Shown here in pieces: positions 21,201 to 33,136 of a DNA stretch of 64,000 nt. Location: NCBI GenBank assembly GCA_011947345.1, contig JAAVTG010000986.1, positions 1 through 64,000 on the forward strand, given 5' to 3'. How positions within the stretch are numbered: position 1 is the stretch's first letter; every line of letters starts with the position of its first letter. Below the pieces are notes generated by a model. That model did not search any database. It was not told where the DNA came from and was given only the letters and a program-made list of their open reading frames with translations. Source of the stretch: Phytophthora quininea (lineage: Eukaryota > Oomycota > Peronosporomycetes > Peronosporales > Peronosporaceae). A program made the translations under genes and the position numbers.

Positions 21201-21498
21201 CGTACAAGAAGAAAGGTTAGGAGATCTAATTATTTAATCAAGGGATTTGGATTCATTACCATCTTTATTGACGACAGAGCCCTGCAAACGAGTACTTTGG
21301 TGACGCTTTCTTGGTGATGCATAGATTTTCTTGGTGGTGCAAGCACTTCGCTTGGTGATGCGTGCGTTACTCTTGGCGATGCGTACATTTCTCTTGGTGT
21401 CATGTACATGTCTTTGGGTGTGGTGATGTTGCGCGCTATTCTTGGTGTTTTATGCGGATGGCTTGGTGATTAGTGCGGATGACTTGATGAAACTACAC
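18277..21498 (+). mobile_element. Inner MULE transposon with about 55-bp inverted ends
   Basis: GTAGTTTCATCAAGTCAT at 18279 is perfectly inverted at 21479-21496, and similarity continues inward for about 55 bp (AATCACCAAG, ATCCGCA). Internal to the ends are degenerate repeats of TTGGTGATG (21290-21490) and their complement (18300-18360). This block is what the small TIR element lacks, so either it inserted here or the small copy arose by deleting it. A 9-bp target duplication, usual for MULEs, is not visible. Confidence 0.6.
18791..21087 (+). pseudogene. MULE transposase (MULE DDE plus SWIM), frameshifted
   Basis: Frames in order: an N-terminal part (18791-19108); a short middle frame (19005-19409); then TTMLHVDTTFKIVKQ and GFSDKGGHFFPLA with stops near 19477; then the main frame 19529-20332 with EFVMTDADKVQRNA, MCWFHVTRNVFKKAK and ASTNNPLEQYHRTLK. 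These fit the MULE DDE core and its CxxH segment. A SWIM zinc finger follows: CECL-stop-CWKHGIC, then PHIIDAC in the next frame. The tail (20317-21087) is Ser/Glu-rich and ends basic. At least three frameshifts and several stops. The SWIM shift falls at CCCC where CCCCC would keep frame. Confidence 0.75.
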
Positions 21499-21808
21499 AA
21501 CCCTCCCCCCACCTGGATCCAAGATCCAGGCCCCAGATCCAAGTAGATCCGAGCGACTACTGGTCTGACAAATATTCAAGGACGCAAAGTGAAGATTCCC
21601 GTGCTGCTCCTGACCTCCCACGTCCCGCCAAGACGTTCGGTCTTGACAGATCAAGCATCCTCGAAGCACCCGAAGAGCAGATCCAGCCCGCCGACGGGTA
21701 CACAAGGTGAGCACACTTCAGCATCCCCACGGATATCGGAGTACCCCGTCCGTTGGTCGGCGTCTGGGTGCAGTAGCAGCGGATTTTGACAAATCCCGCT
21801 ACACCACA

Positions 21809-22738
21809 GATTCGAAATCTTCAAGCGATTCCACCTCGTCTCCTCTCTTGGGGATTCGGAATCGTCGCGCGATTCCATCTCGCCTCCAAGTACGACGTCT
21901 GTGGAAATTGAAGAGCCCTTCCCGTACTTGGATATGAGATCGTTGCAACATGCTTTGGAGAGTGCCGACCCACGCTTAGCGTTTGAGAACACGAGATGTG
22001 AATCCAGCTCTAGTTCAGCGGTCTCCGGCTCAGACAGCTCTGATGAAAACAGGTCTAAAGCCAGGTCTGCTGCTACTGATACGTTGATGTACGAAATTTT
22101 GCCACCGCCTCAAGAACAATACGAGTCAGAAGAAAAAGCGATTGCTGCTTTACACGCATGGACGAAGGACCACGGTTTTGACATGACTAAACGCCGAGCT
22201 TTCTACACTGGGAGTGAACTCAGGCGTGTGTGGAAGTGCGGATTTGATTGTGACCGTGCCGGAAAACCTAAATGTACTCAGCACCTTACGGACAATTAAA
22301 GGACGCGACCTATGAGAGGTTCAATGCGGATCGGGTGCCGCATAAAATTGGTCTTGCGAGCTGCTGACAAGCAGAAACCTGACGGTCCGTGGAAGATTGT
22401 GCACACGTAATGGAAGCCGCCTTCATAAGCATCCTCCTTCTGAAGACGCTCGTGTTCACCCTGGACACCGCCGCCGCGCTGCTGCCGCAGCAGAGATTGC
22501 TCCGGCTGCGTCCTTACAAGAATTAATTGAAGCACGGACAACGGTCGACATTTCAGCTGGAAGTGTTTGGGCGAGTTTACTTCAGGCGGATCCTAATTCC
22601 TTCATTATCCCTCGAGATATTGCAAACATGAAGAATAACGTTCGTCGGCGTGACTTATCGGAAATGTCAGTGATGGAAGCATTATTTGTATCCTTCTTCA
22701 ACGCTAGTACCGTACTAGCTGGAACCTGTCCTCGGTAA
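21809..22738 (+). pseudogene. FAR1-like DNA-binding N-terminus of a MULE-type protein
   Basis: The frame 21901-22299 has a Ser-rich lead, then EKAIAALHAWTKDHGFDMTK and RRVWKCGFDCDRAGKPKC, as in the FAR1/WRKY-GCM1-like zinc domain at the start of MULE transposases. After a stop and frame changes, similarity resumes at 22397-22738 with HKHPPSEDARVHPGHRRR (the His motif) and IPRDIANMKNNVRRRDLSEM, then ends with a stop at 22738. The catalytic part is missing here. It lies directly beside the TIR at 21808 on the same strand. Confidence 0.6.
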
Positions 22739-23089
22739 TGGCTCTTCGCATCAGCGATTACCTTGGCTGGATAATTCTAGTGAGGCTCTTGTTTTCTCCG
22801 CTCTCCAGTGATAGCAGAAAAGAGAAAATTGTATGAACCCAGTCGGGCTCGAGAGATGAGCACAGCGCGCGCAAAGCGATCCGCACTTCAGCGATCGCTC
22901 CCGATGGACACCACATAAACGTGGGTCGAGCAACGGTGTCTTCGCAGATACCGGGCCAGAGAGTCTCGAATTCCGTTGCTGTTAATGCTGGGGTTTGTGG
23001 CGGAACTCTGGTGATGTTTTCCGTCCAGGGGTGGTTGTTGCACAGCGCGAGCTGTGGCAACGTGGCCAGGATCTTGGTGAACCGAGATC
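22739..23089. other. Intergenic, nothing recognised
   Basis: A 100-codon reverse frame (23060-22758) is open but has no motif I recognise. Confidence 0.4.
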
Positions 23090-23720
23090 AGTTGTGAACT
23101 CCTTCAGCGGCGGTTCTTGGAACTGCCGTCGAAGGATTGGCGTGTGCACCTCGTGAATCCCTATAGGTTCGACCCTTGGATTCCGCGTTTAATCTACCGG
23201 ATGGCCTTTCACAGTCAAAGACACAAAGAGTGTTAGATGGATTAGTTTGCCCACAATTCGTTCCCCTGCAGCCCACTTTCCTTGGGCGGCAGTTGAAGAG
23301 ACGGGGTTCTTGGACTGCAAGTTCAAGAAGAACTAGCAACCACAGATAATCAATATACAGAGAGATCCTTATGCAAATATACAGCCGACACTTATTCTTA
23401 TAGACCCTTGGTCGGGGGTCTCACACCAGGTTCAATCCAACGCCCAAGACACCTGGAAAGTCTTGGACTTGGTTCAGCGAACGCGCACCACCTTCAATCG
23501 AAGGAACACACAGATCAGTCAATACAAATCCCAATACAGAACGTTGTAAGACGCAGTCTCAAAGCAAACTCAAGCGGCGACTGCTATCCAGCCGCTTGAG
23601 CGTAGTTTTAATATGAAATGGGTTGGCCTGCAAGACAGACGCCCAACTAGTAAACGAAATGGTCAGGGCGCCTAGACTCCCCTCCCAATTAGACTTAACA
23701 AACAGGTGGGGAGCAGCAGG
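23090..23720 (+). repeat. LTR-like dispersed sequence, copy 2
   Basis: Diverged counterpart of 13555-14190 with the same order of landmarks, ending in CGCCCAACTAG and a short flank. Divergence is high, so both are old insertions. Confidence 0.5.
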
Positions 23721-23979
23721 TCACCTAGCACTAACACGCAAAGAGCACCGACTGGCGCTTGTGCAGTACAGGGCAAAAGAACTCTCTGATTGATATCTCT
23801 TATAGCTAGTAGATCTGCAGCTCTTCCGCAGATCTTGGGCGCAATCATTAGGATACGAATTAGTTTTGATCTTAGTATGCTTGACCTGATGACGGCCACT
23901 TATCGTGGGTTCGTCGCTCTTCAAATCATCTGTGGCGTAAACATTCTGGGTACAAACCACTGGGTCCATGGTGAATGCG

Positions 23980-24480
23980 AATTCTCGCTAAGTGCCAGAA
24001 TCCACGTCCAAGAGAGAATCTCCATCGAAGAAATCTCCATCCAAGAGAATCTCCATCGACGAAATGGCCGCCCAAGAAATATACCCTTGGAATGTTCATC
24101 CAAGAACTTCTTGGGTCTTGGGCGGCAGCCGTGCTTCTTGGGTCACTTGGGCAGCTTGGGGATTTACAGGTCCTTGCCTCACACATCGTGAGGTTAGCCA
24201 AGGCGAGACGGGTTGCACACAGGAATACCTTTCACTGTGGCAATTTATACCTTGGTTCTTGGCGACCCGTTTAAGGACGAGGGGTGACCAGGACGTAACG
24301 TGCACTCACGCTCAAGGCAATGTGCCCTTGGGCGTACATTCCAAGAGCGGAAATTCCTTCAGCGCGCATTCCAAGGACGCGCCATTTCTTGTGCGTGCCT
24401 TTCAAGAACACATTTTCTTGGGCGCACTTCCTGGTCTTGAGGGCCCATCCTTGGTAGGACAGCACACCCCCGCCTTCTCC
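23980..24480. repeat. Region dense in CTTGG/CCAAG motifs
   Basis: More than twenty occurrences of CTTGG or CCAAG-like pentamers in 500 bp, together with short direct repeats such as GAATCTCCATC and GAAATCTCCATC (24018-24060). No gene recognised. The pattern recalls the TTGGTGATG subterminal repeats of the inner MULE, but no termini were identified. Confidence 0.5.
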
Positions 24481-24816
24481 CAAGCGACACGTTTTATCGC
24501 ACACTTCTTCATCTCTTGAACGTAATATCCAACACTAGCTCCATAGTAAACTCCACATATAAACTCTCCACAGCGCGATCCACAGAAAAACACAATTCAC
24601 ATCGTCACAGGTTTCCTTAACCAGCCCGATGTCAGTGATGAAAATAGCTGCTTATCAGCTTCAGACGAGAGCCGCGAACCTGCTCAGCCATGATGGTATT
24701 CACTCCGGCAATGTGTGAGGAAGAGAACCGAAGTCCCATTGACCATTCCCAAAAGCTGAGCTGTCGATGGTTTGAACGCGGGGTGTGTGTAATACTTTTT
24801 GTTTGCCAAGAAACCG

Positions 24817-25831
24817 CTAGTTTGCTATTAATTTAAAGTGTACGTGTAGTGAATAGCGGCTGTCGCGTTTGGTTTGTGACCACACTCGACCCCATTGAAA
24901 CACCGCAAAGACGCAGGCCATTATTTCGCGTAGATTAATGTCGAAGTTGCTCGCAACCGCGTGATCAAAGTCGTGGATGCTCTCGTACTGCGTGAATTCG
25001 TATGTAAGCGCATACTTGCCAGATCTGTTCACCGCACAGATGCCGGTATCGCATGCATCTGATTTGACGGTAATATCGGTTGGTGGCAGCGAGGTCAGGA
25101 AGAACTTTGGGGTACCGTTGAGACTATCAGTATGAAGGATATGCCGCCACCACAAAAGATCTTGGCGCAATTTCACCTGCACCTTCACCGTTGAGTGCTG
25201 GAGCAGCGAGGTCTCGCGACAGGAGACGTTGCAGGAAAGCCCGTGCTGGGCAGATGCACGTGGCTACGCGACGTAAACTACCTATGAGAGAGCGGTATAC
25301 TTTCCGGGATATTCTGTCAGAATGAAAGACGTGACGAATCTCTTGGCGCGCTTTTTTCTACCGGCATTGACACCTCGTGTCGAGTATTAGACTGAGTACT
25401 TTTTGATGAGATGCCCACCCCGTGAACTTGCCCTCATTTATCGCAGCTGGGCCAAGTACGGCGCACATTGCATGAAGTGAGAATCTGTCAATGTCGGCGC
25501 TATTGGTACCAATGTCTGGGGCGACGTTGACATGATCGTCAACCCAGTGATAGCGAAAGAACCCGGTTTCGTGATGACAATTGCCTGTGTGCTTATGAAT
25601 CGGTGCTATCGCCGAAGATCCTATATATACCAGGGGACCAGTCCACCCGAAAGCCGCGCACAAATCAATCACAATTGCGTCTTCTTCCTCAATGCGACCA
25701 CCAAATAAATGGACGAAAGAGCTGTGAACACCAACATTACATAATGCGAATACTACGTCGCCGGTTTGGATCTTGATAGTGGAGTCTGTGCGCTCATTTT
25801 TCTGCGCAACAATTTCGCTTGCAAATGGCAT
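24817..25831 (-). pseudogene. Reverse transcriptase/RNase H fragment of a retroelement
   Basis: The upstream reverse frame (25831-25358) has VIDLCAAFGWTGP and FFRYHWVDDHVNVAP; the DD in WVDDH fits the catalytic palm motif of reverse transcriptases. The downstream frame (25188-24817) has DLLWWRHIL, TVKSDACDTGICAVN and INLREIMACVFAVFQWG, as in the RNase H-like region that follows RT in DIRS/Ngaro-type elements. The two frames are offset and about 170 bp separates them. No LTR or integrase was seen. The tyrosine recombinase relic at 16.7-17.7 kb could belong to the same class, but linkage is not shown. Confidence 0.6.
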
Positions 25832-26875
25832 CGAAATGTTCGTTTTGCGGTCTAATGATGGAGGACGAGTCTGTGTGATTATTTACCGATGAGCCATATC
25901 GAAATGATAGGTCATGAATGGTGCGACCAGCCACAGACAGGTGTTATCTACTACTCCAAAGGGGTTGAATACGATTTTAGGACAAATGCTGTGAATATCT
26001 GTACTTGTCGACGACAGGCTGACGAGGTTGCAGTTCCAAAGACATGGGGAAATGTCAGAAGCACATGGGCTTCGAGGATTATGCAGAGTCTCGTGCAACA
26101 ATGTGGATTGAATTGCAGACTGTGAAAGCTACTCGCTTGGGACCTGGCAGTTGTCAGGAGCAGCAGGGTCGGGGCGTATTCCATAGCCCCCAGTCCTGGG
26201 CGCACTGGTCGCTGTAAAAGCTGTTAATGCAAAATGAAGCGAGTAAATTAGTTTGAAGGGAGTTCTAAAGTAGCACGAAGAACACATACCGCACAGCCAG
26301 ATCGTTGGGTCAGCAACGTCGTTGCTGCACGAGTGATGTGCACCGCGCGCAAAAACCGTGCAAGGATTCGTGGCATCGATCTTCGGGTTAAAGCACTTGA
26401 CGTTTGCGCCTTTCGTGGTGCTGAAGTTCCTGCGGCAGCGTGTGGTAGGTCAGCAGAAGCAGTTCGTGACAAGTTAAATCACAAAATGAGAATTGAGGCT
26501 GGCACATGATCACAGACCTTATCACGCTGTCAAATCGCTTCTCGATGAAACGCATTCCCCTCCCCATTCTGGCAACTCAGCTGTCACTCGTGCGACCAAC
26601 ACCGCAACCGCAACTCATGAATCAAGTTCTAGTGTCCTGGAAACCCGTGAAATTCGCGCAGCAGCGTGCTTGCTCGTCATGCGTTGCTCAAAAGTGGCGC
26701 CTTCGAGATTTTTGCCGGCGGTAATGATAGTAAATCGAGAGCACTATTGGGCCGCGTTTGATACTGAAGTAGAATTAAAAGTAAAATCGCCCAAAATATT
26801 GAAATACTAAAGTAATTACACTGCCTTTTACTGCTCGGAACAAGCTGCTGTCAAGCCCTGACCACAGGTCCCGAA
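25832..26875. other. Intergenic, nothing recognised
   Basis: Short frames on both strands, for example 25889-26125 (+), without recognisable domains. This is the last stretch before the inverted-repeat arm that can be followed within the window. Confidence 0.4.
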
Positions 26876-27691
26876 CCGTGCTCGCGTGGTGCGACCATTG
26901 ATGAATTTATTTGCTGCACTATACAAGAACTGATAATGTTTTTACATCATTGTGTAGCCGCCAACGGGCACGAAGGTGACAGGATCTTCTTGATGATGGT
27001 AGTGTTATCGCACAGGTGCCTATCGCGAGCAGCACGACCATGGTATCGGCTTTTGACACGGATTTTGCCCACGTTATTCGCAGCGTCAACCGAACAAAGT
27101 ACAACAACGCAGTATCATTCATCGATTGTAAGATAATTTTGTGATGGGGGGTCCCTGAAAGGCGAGAAGGGTATCGATCAAGCTCGCAGTGGAGGGACGA
27201 CGACATGCAAGGTCGTATTTGCCAGCAAAAGGGGGTGAATGTGGCTAAAAAGAACGTCGTCGATGCTGTAGAGCATATTCTACGAAGTAAAGTTGGGCAT
27301 TCTCGCTCTTGATGACAAGAAAGGCCGGCGTGGTCATTCATCGATTGCTGGAACGTCTCCAGAGCACTGGATTGTACCGAGGCAGCAGGATGGTTGTTCG
27401 TAGTGTTTTATTGCAGTGAGCTGTGTCCGTGGGATGTCACTAAGTAGGGGCAACTCGGTCAAGAATTTGTGAGTGCCGCTGGGTGTGATCGCTTTGCTGG
27501 GTGTTTGGTGAGTCACTGCTGACTGGCAACAAACTGGGCGCAGTCGCTGCGGTTGATTGTGTCTTGGTGGATACGTAGAAAATACCCCGGACGGGTCTCG
27601 TAATTTGTGGTGACCGGTATTGGAAGTGTTGGGGCATGTACGCGGCCACTAATTGACTTTAAGGAGTGTTCGAAGTTTTAGCGCTGCTGTG
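26876..27691. other. Outer flank of the inverted repeat, no gene recognised
   Basis: Present as an inverted copy at 63183-64000. Several short frames exist on both strands, but stops differ between the copies and no domain was recognised. Confidence 0.5.
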
Positions 27692-27922
27692 TGATTTGAA
27701 AATGGAGAGGTCAGCGATTCCGTCGAATATGCGCGACGGGAGGCCCGAGTAGCGTGCACAAAGGCAAACGGAGCCAAAACGGAGTGGTGGGGAGGGGCGC
27801 TGGTGTGTGACTTATCTGCTGTGATGTCGGGCCCGATTGCAGCAGCCCACCACGCAATTACAACTCAATATAGCGAATTCATAATCGAGGGGGCTTCTGG
27901 ACTCTCGGAGTTTTGATATTCC

Positions 27923-29717
27923 GTGGGCCTGTCGTCCGGGGAGCCTACAAGCGTCTCTATTCCGTTCAGGAAACTAGCTGGAGAGACAACGAGAGTCGGG
28001 GAGGTCGCCAATCCGGTTTGGCTACAGGACGGGGTGGTGGAATGGCACCCGGTCTCGTGTAGCTATCCTATGGTGTCAGGTGTAGCTCATCAGTTCAGAG
28101 AATTGGCGCTGACGCTAATGACAGCTTTCCCGGACCTCCTCCGGCAAGCGACTCCGGCAAACAAGTACTTCGTCACTAATCTGTCCAACGATAACCATCA
28201 ATTTGAGTTGTCGCAACTACCATCGCCGCAACTAATTCACACTAGTAAACCGGCAGTAACCACCACCCTTGGTGTCGACACCGGCCCCGGGTTTGAAAGA
28301 GCCATTGCTTCTGTCGTTGGAGAGGCCAGTGGCAAACTAATCTGCACTCCGCACAAATGGGTATCGAGGCTATCACCTACTTGGACAGGAAAGCAGCAGT
28401 GGTCGAAGAACGTGAAGCAATACCGGACAAGTATTACGGCTGAGCGCAAAGCGAAAGGGTTAGCGGTAATTGCAGAAGCTGAAAATGCCTAGAGGCTGGA
28501 GGACGAGGCCATTGGCGGGACTCTGGCCTCCGTTACTTGGATGCGTATCAACCGGATCATAGGCATCTCCACCTACGAGCACCAACACTTATACTGGCTG
28601 AAGCTACAAAGGCTGGGTCGGTGGAATCAAGCATCTTCGACGCTAGGGTGCCCTCAAAGAGGGTGTGACGACCAGAGCTCGACCTTGTCGCACATATTCT
28701 GGTATTGTGGAGGGGCTCAGGAGATGTGGGGCTGCTTCCTGGAAGGATAGAGGAGACTACACGGGGATTCGGCATTTGGGAACATTGCAGATGTTTTTTC
28801 CTACAACTACGGTTGCAACCTTACTTGCCCTGCGACCAAACCACACGACCCGCACTGACACTACCGGCATGGAGGATGATCTCATGACAGTAGTCAATCA
28901 TTTCTGGAGCGCTGGTATCGCGGTGACGCTGGCATTGATCTGGCGGTCTCGCATCGATTGGATTCACCCAGAGCCGGGCGCCCCAAATACCATGGAGGGC
29001 CAGCTTGGGAGACTGAAGGCAAGGCTGCAGCGCGCGTACACGCAAGTGACCATTGACTATCCGCTAACGCCACAGTCGTACACGAACTGGTCAGTAGCAC
29101 GACTGATGCACGTGTCTCTAAGGACGGAACACCCGTACCGAAATATTCTGTCGGGCTTCGATGGCGGGCGCAGGCTGGGTTTCTTTCATGGCAATGTGAA
29201 AGGGAGCCCCACAACAGGAGCGGGTGGATGCCTGATTCTCAGCACGGAGGGCGAAAGGGATAGCCAGGTCATTGAGTACGCAGAGAGCATTTGGTTACCG
29301 TCACCAGCATGCACAGCTAACATTGCAGCAATGGTAGCACTGAGCAATTTGCTGAGAGCTGCGCTGGAGAAAGGAGCGCGTGGCATCGAAGTGGTGGGAG
29401 ACTCAACTTACGTCGTCAACTCCTTGCAATCACGGACCCCCCAAGACAAAACGACTACGACTTTGGTATCACAGATGCCGACGTTTGGCGGACTCCTGAG
29501 GATTCTGTCCTGGACACCCATTCGTCGCACCTCAAATATGGGGTGCGCCGCATTAGCAAGAGAGGCGAGGGCGGTGAAAGGCAGCACGATATGGAGTCGG
29601 GATAACTTCAAAGAGAGGTCTCCAGGCCTGTTAGCGGAACTGGAAGCAGCAAGCGGTTGGGATAGTAGATCCAGAGAAGGAACTACTCTTGATCACGATC
29701 CAGGGAATAAGACTTAG
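27923..29717 (+). pseudogene. LINE ORF2 C-terminus: RT tail, zinc knuckle, RNase H
   Basis: The frame 27923-28492 is the linker after RT; an in-frame TAG (28490) is followed in the same frame by LGRWNQASSTLGCPQRGC and LSHIFWYCGGAQEMWGCF, a CCHC-like knuckle (C-x4-C-x8-H-x4-C) typical between RT and RNase H of LINEs. The frame shifts near 28745, and 28665-29717 carries RNase H with SGFDGG (first Asp) and EVVGDSTYVVNSL (a later Asp). The catalytic Glu expected in the helix between them is Ala here (TANIAAMVALSNLL). With the stop, the shift and this change, the protein is inactive. Confidence 0.75.
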
Positions 29718-30199
29718 GCTTGCTGACCCACAGCGCGGTGGCACTGTGGAAGGGTTATTAGGATTCTCAATGTTGTAATCCAATATACCCAGGCATGCTC
29801 AAACGGGGCATTTTGAAAGTCGCTGGGATTTGATGTAAAATGGGCAGAGTTGGGAAAGTTCAAAGGGGCATTGCACAGGAAATGTATTGAATTGCCAGAA
29901 AACCCTAAAGGGCACTAGCTTACGCATGGAAATGTAAGTGAGGTTAGCCTACGCACGCTCTGTTGGATCAGAAACTCACTGTTGTGCTATAACCTTCTTG
30001 CTTGACTCCAATCTGTCTGCCAGCTCCATGACTTCGAAGTATTGACGCACTTGCAGTTCTCCTGTGGACCAGCTACACCGTTTAGCGTACTGAAATCCCC
30101 TTCCACAGTATGGGTTCCTGGAGCAAGCCAACAGAAAATTCGATGAGCGCTCCAAATTCACCACAAGGTTCGACTTTAGCCCACGCGTCTTCAAGCGAC

Positions 30200-31157
30200 T
30201 GTAATAGACCTGGTGGCAGCGACACCGAGATGCGTCTAAACGATAATCAATAATTGTTGGGCGGTTGCGACTTGGGGGCGACCGATGGTAAAGGTCACGT
30301 TGGGTTTGAGCAACGAGATTGGCAGTCTCGAATCGGCAGCGACGAGAACAGGCAGTCTCCAATCGGCGGCGACGAGGACAAGTCTCGAATCGGCGGCGAC
30401 GAGAACAAGTGTCGAATGCGTAGCAACGTGAGCAAGTAGTCTCGAATCGGCAGCGACAAGGGCAAGCAGCAGAAGGTGACGACAGAAGTGCGGCAACCGA
30501 CGACAGCAAGCAGGAAGTTATCGGTGGACATCGGATGTAAGGACTCGGTGGACGTCGACGGTGGTGACAACGGTGGACGTCAGACGGTGGTGACAACGGT
30601 GGACGTCAGACGGAAGCAGCAGTTGGAAGCCAACAGTGAACGACGGTGGTAGTCTCGACGGTGGACGCTGAAGCGGGAACAGTCGACCGACCCGTGACCG
30701 GCGTTGCGGCAATTGATACTGTCAAGGACTGCAAGGTGACGTGCAGGCAGGAAGGACGGTTGGTGTTGTTGATGCCAGCGGTGGCTGTGCAGGACGGTGC
30801 TAGCGTGGACCGAACGAACGGGAGGAGACCAGTGTGTCTTCGAGTCTCCGTACTGCGATGTAAGGGGCCAGTGTGTTCCAAGTGGTAAGGACAGGCGTGC
30901 AGGAGTTCGCTTCGCGAGGTGCCAGGGGCTGCAAGGTTGAGAGCAGGCAGGAAAGTTGTTGTCGAGAAAGGATAATAAATAGGTGGCAGTGTCGGCCAGG
31001 GCACGCACCGGCACAGGGAGCCCAGTTGGTTCTCTGTCGACCAGTAGTTGTTAACGGTGTTGAAGTTAGTGACGGACGGCCCATCGGATCCAACGCAGGG
31101 TCAGCACACGAGCTAGCGGCTACTCCAGGAACGGGAGGACCTCAAGAGTTCATTACA
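30200..31157 (+). repeat. 5' LTR
   Basis: Contains two minisatellite-like zones: a roughly 27-bp unit with AATCGGCGGCGACGAG (30320-30460) and a roughly 25-bp unit with GGTGGTGACAACGGTGGACG (30547-30613). An A/T-rich ATAATAAATAGG near 30972 could be a TATA or polyadenylation signal. Confidence 0.9.
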
Positions 31158-33136
31158 TGGTGGTCATACAGGGGCTGTTTTAAAGTTGAAGCGTTTGGCG
31201 TGTTGACGATGCTGAGAAGAGGAATGTTGATGACCGTGGACGATGAGAAGTTGTAGAACAATGTGGTTGTCAGAAGTACTGGCAACTCCAATAGTTGGTA
31301 CGCCGAGATAGGCCAAGAACAGCCACAGGAGTCGATAGAAGCCGGGTCATTTCGGGTTTGACGCCGACGACCGGAAGTGCAATGAGAAATGGCTTGAAGG
31401 TGGTGGATGACAGACGCGAACCTGCATCGAGTTGACTGGTTAGGTGTCGTTGGAGTTGTGAGGCATGTGGAAGAAGGGATCCCTTTGGTGAATCCGACGG
31501 TCAGATCATGGTGTTGAAGACCAGCGATTTCCTGCTTGTGAAGAGTGAGGGGAGGTGCCCCGAGTCTTAGCCGAACGTTGCGAAGTAAGGGACCATGTCA
31601 CTGAGATGTCGTGCGCCAGTGTGCGCCAGTGCCCAAGTGACCAGGCGGGCTATACCGACAGCGATCGGTGGCGGTCAGTGTACTGCAACACACTCAGTAA
31701 GAAGTAGGGCAATCTCGCAAGGTTTTTGTTGCACATGGCGGCGGAATTGGATTTCGGCCTTGCTGTTTGTGATACCGACAGTGTTGACAATGGCGACTCC
31801 GTTGGTGGATGGTAATGATGGTGGTGACGATGCCGACCGACAGTCACGAAGTGAGGATGGCGCGTTGCGTGATTACGGCTACCGGTACTCGTGGCAGGAA
31901 CGACGACAGTAGTGGAGATCCTGGTGATGGTGGTGGTGATAGCACTCCGCCTAAGGAAGGTGAGAAGACAGAGGACGGTAGTAACAAGGGACGCCCAACG
32001 TCTGAGGAAGGCGAGAGTCCAGCAGTTGCAGGATCGACGTTGACCTGTGCGAGGAAGACGGCATTGGCAGTGATGATCTGGTGACGTATGTCATCGAAAT
32101 CACGGTGGTGTTGAGAATCGACGGTTGAGGGCCGTCGATGTTAAGATGTTGAGAAATGGCACGAGTGGAGGCTGGCAGAACCAGCAAAGCTCTGTGTTGT
32201 TGACGATCGACGTGGAGTGGAGGCTGGCAGAACCAGCAAAGCTAAGAGTTATTGAGGTCAGGCGGCTGACGAGCTGTCTAGATCACGTGTTGGACGGAGC
32301 AAGCAGTCGACGGGCTGTTTTGCTCTTGTCATTGACAGGCGATCGAGGATCGTCGAGTTCGTGTTGAAGTCCGACGGCGTCTAGTCGTCGTGATCCCAAT
32401 AGAACTGTTCTACCGCTGGGTCTGGTGACTTTCCAGAATACGAGTTCACGGTCTCGTATAGATTGGTGCCAACCGGCCGGTGAAGACGAACGAACTATTG
32501 GCGAGGAAATAGTTGTGGTGGACGTGGAGTCCCGCCTGTCGACGGCAGGAGTTCATAGTTACCGAAGGAAGAACGTTGAGGAAGCTGTAGTAGTTGGCGC
32601 AGAATCACGACTGCCGACGACGAAAAGGGCCAAACGGATGCTCGTCAAGGAAGCGGTGGCAGTTGACTCACGGCTATCGACGAAAAACAAATTCCTGGCC
32701 ATGCCCAAAAGAACGGCTTCCAGATCGAACGTCACAGTGAATCGTAGTCGCGAGGTTCAGGTGACGCGCTTGAGTTGATTGGAACACCTACAGTAGGTGA
32801 TCTACCCGACAACGGAATCGGTATTGCGAGGAAGTGACAACTGTGAGTGCACTGCCTGGTGTGACGGTCACCCTCACAACCAAACGGACGGCAAGAGAGG
32901 CGAGCTGTAGATGCACGACGGGCAGTAGTTGATGTGTCGATGAATGCAGTGGATGCTACAGCGGCAGAAGGGTAACTGGAAAGACTTTGGCGACGATGAT
33001 GACAGCAGTTATGAGCACGTGTTGACGAGGGATATCATGGTGATCCAGTATATCGAGACGGTGATGGCGAGTAGACATACGCTGTTCATGGACAAACACG
33101 GAAGGGCCGTGGAAGACCCTTCATTTGAGGAAGGCG

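Larger units (their letters stand above)
17688..21808. mobile_element. GATC-rich TIR element enlarged by an internal MULE
   Basis: Outer ends are TGTAGTGAAGCGG (17688) and CCGCTACACCACA (ending 21808), the TIRs of the 6128-7000 family. The left arm (17688-18265) is the inverted match of about 6440-7000 and the right arm (21508-21808) of 6128-6436. The 3.2 kb between the arms is absent from the small copy and has its own inverted ends. No clear target duplication is seen (TAAA versus GATT), suggesting an old copy or rearranged flank. Confidence 0.75.

Noticed and set aside
26919..27341. 140-codon reverse frame in the outer flank as a gene
   Set aside because: The inverted copy at 63.5-63.9 kb breaks the frame and no motif was recognised.
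30236..30712. Frames inside the LTRs, repeated at 33173-33649 and 58049-58578
   Set aside because: They arise from 25-27 bp minisatellite units and recur only because the LTR recurs.
31595..32778. Open frames in the LTR retrotransposon interior (31595-31912, 32425-32778)
   Set aside because: No gag, protease, RT or integrase motif; overlapping low-complexity frames on both strands.
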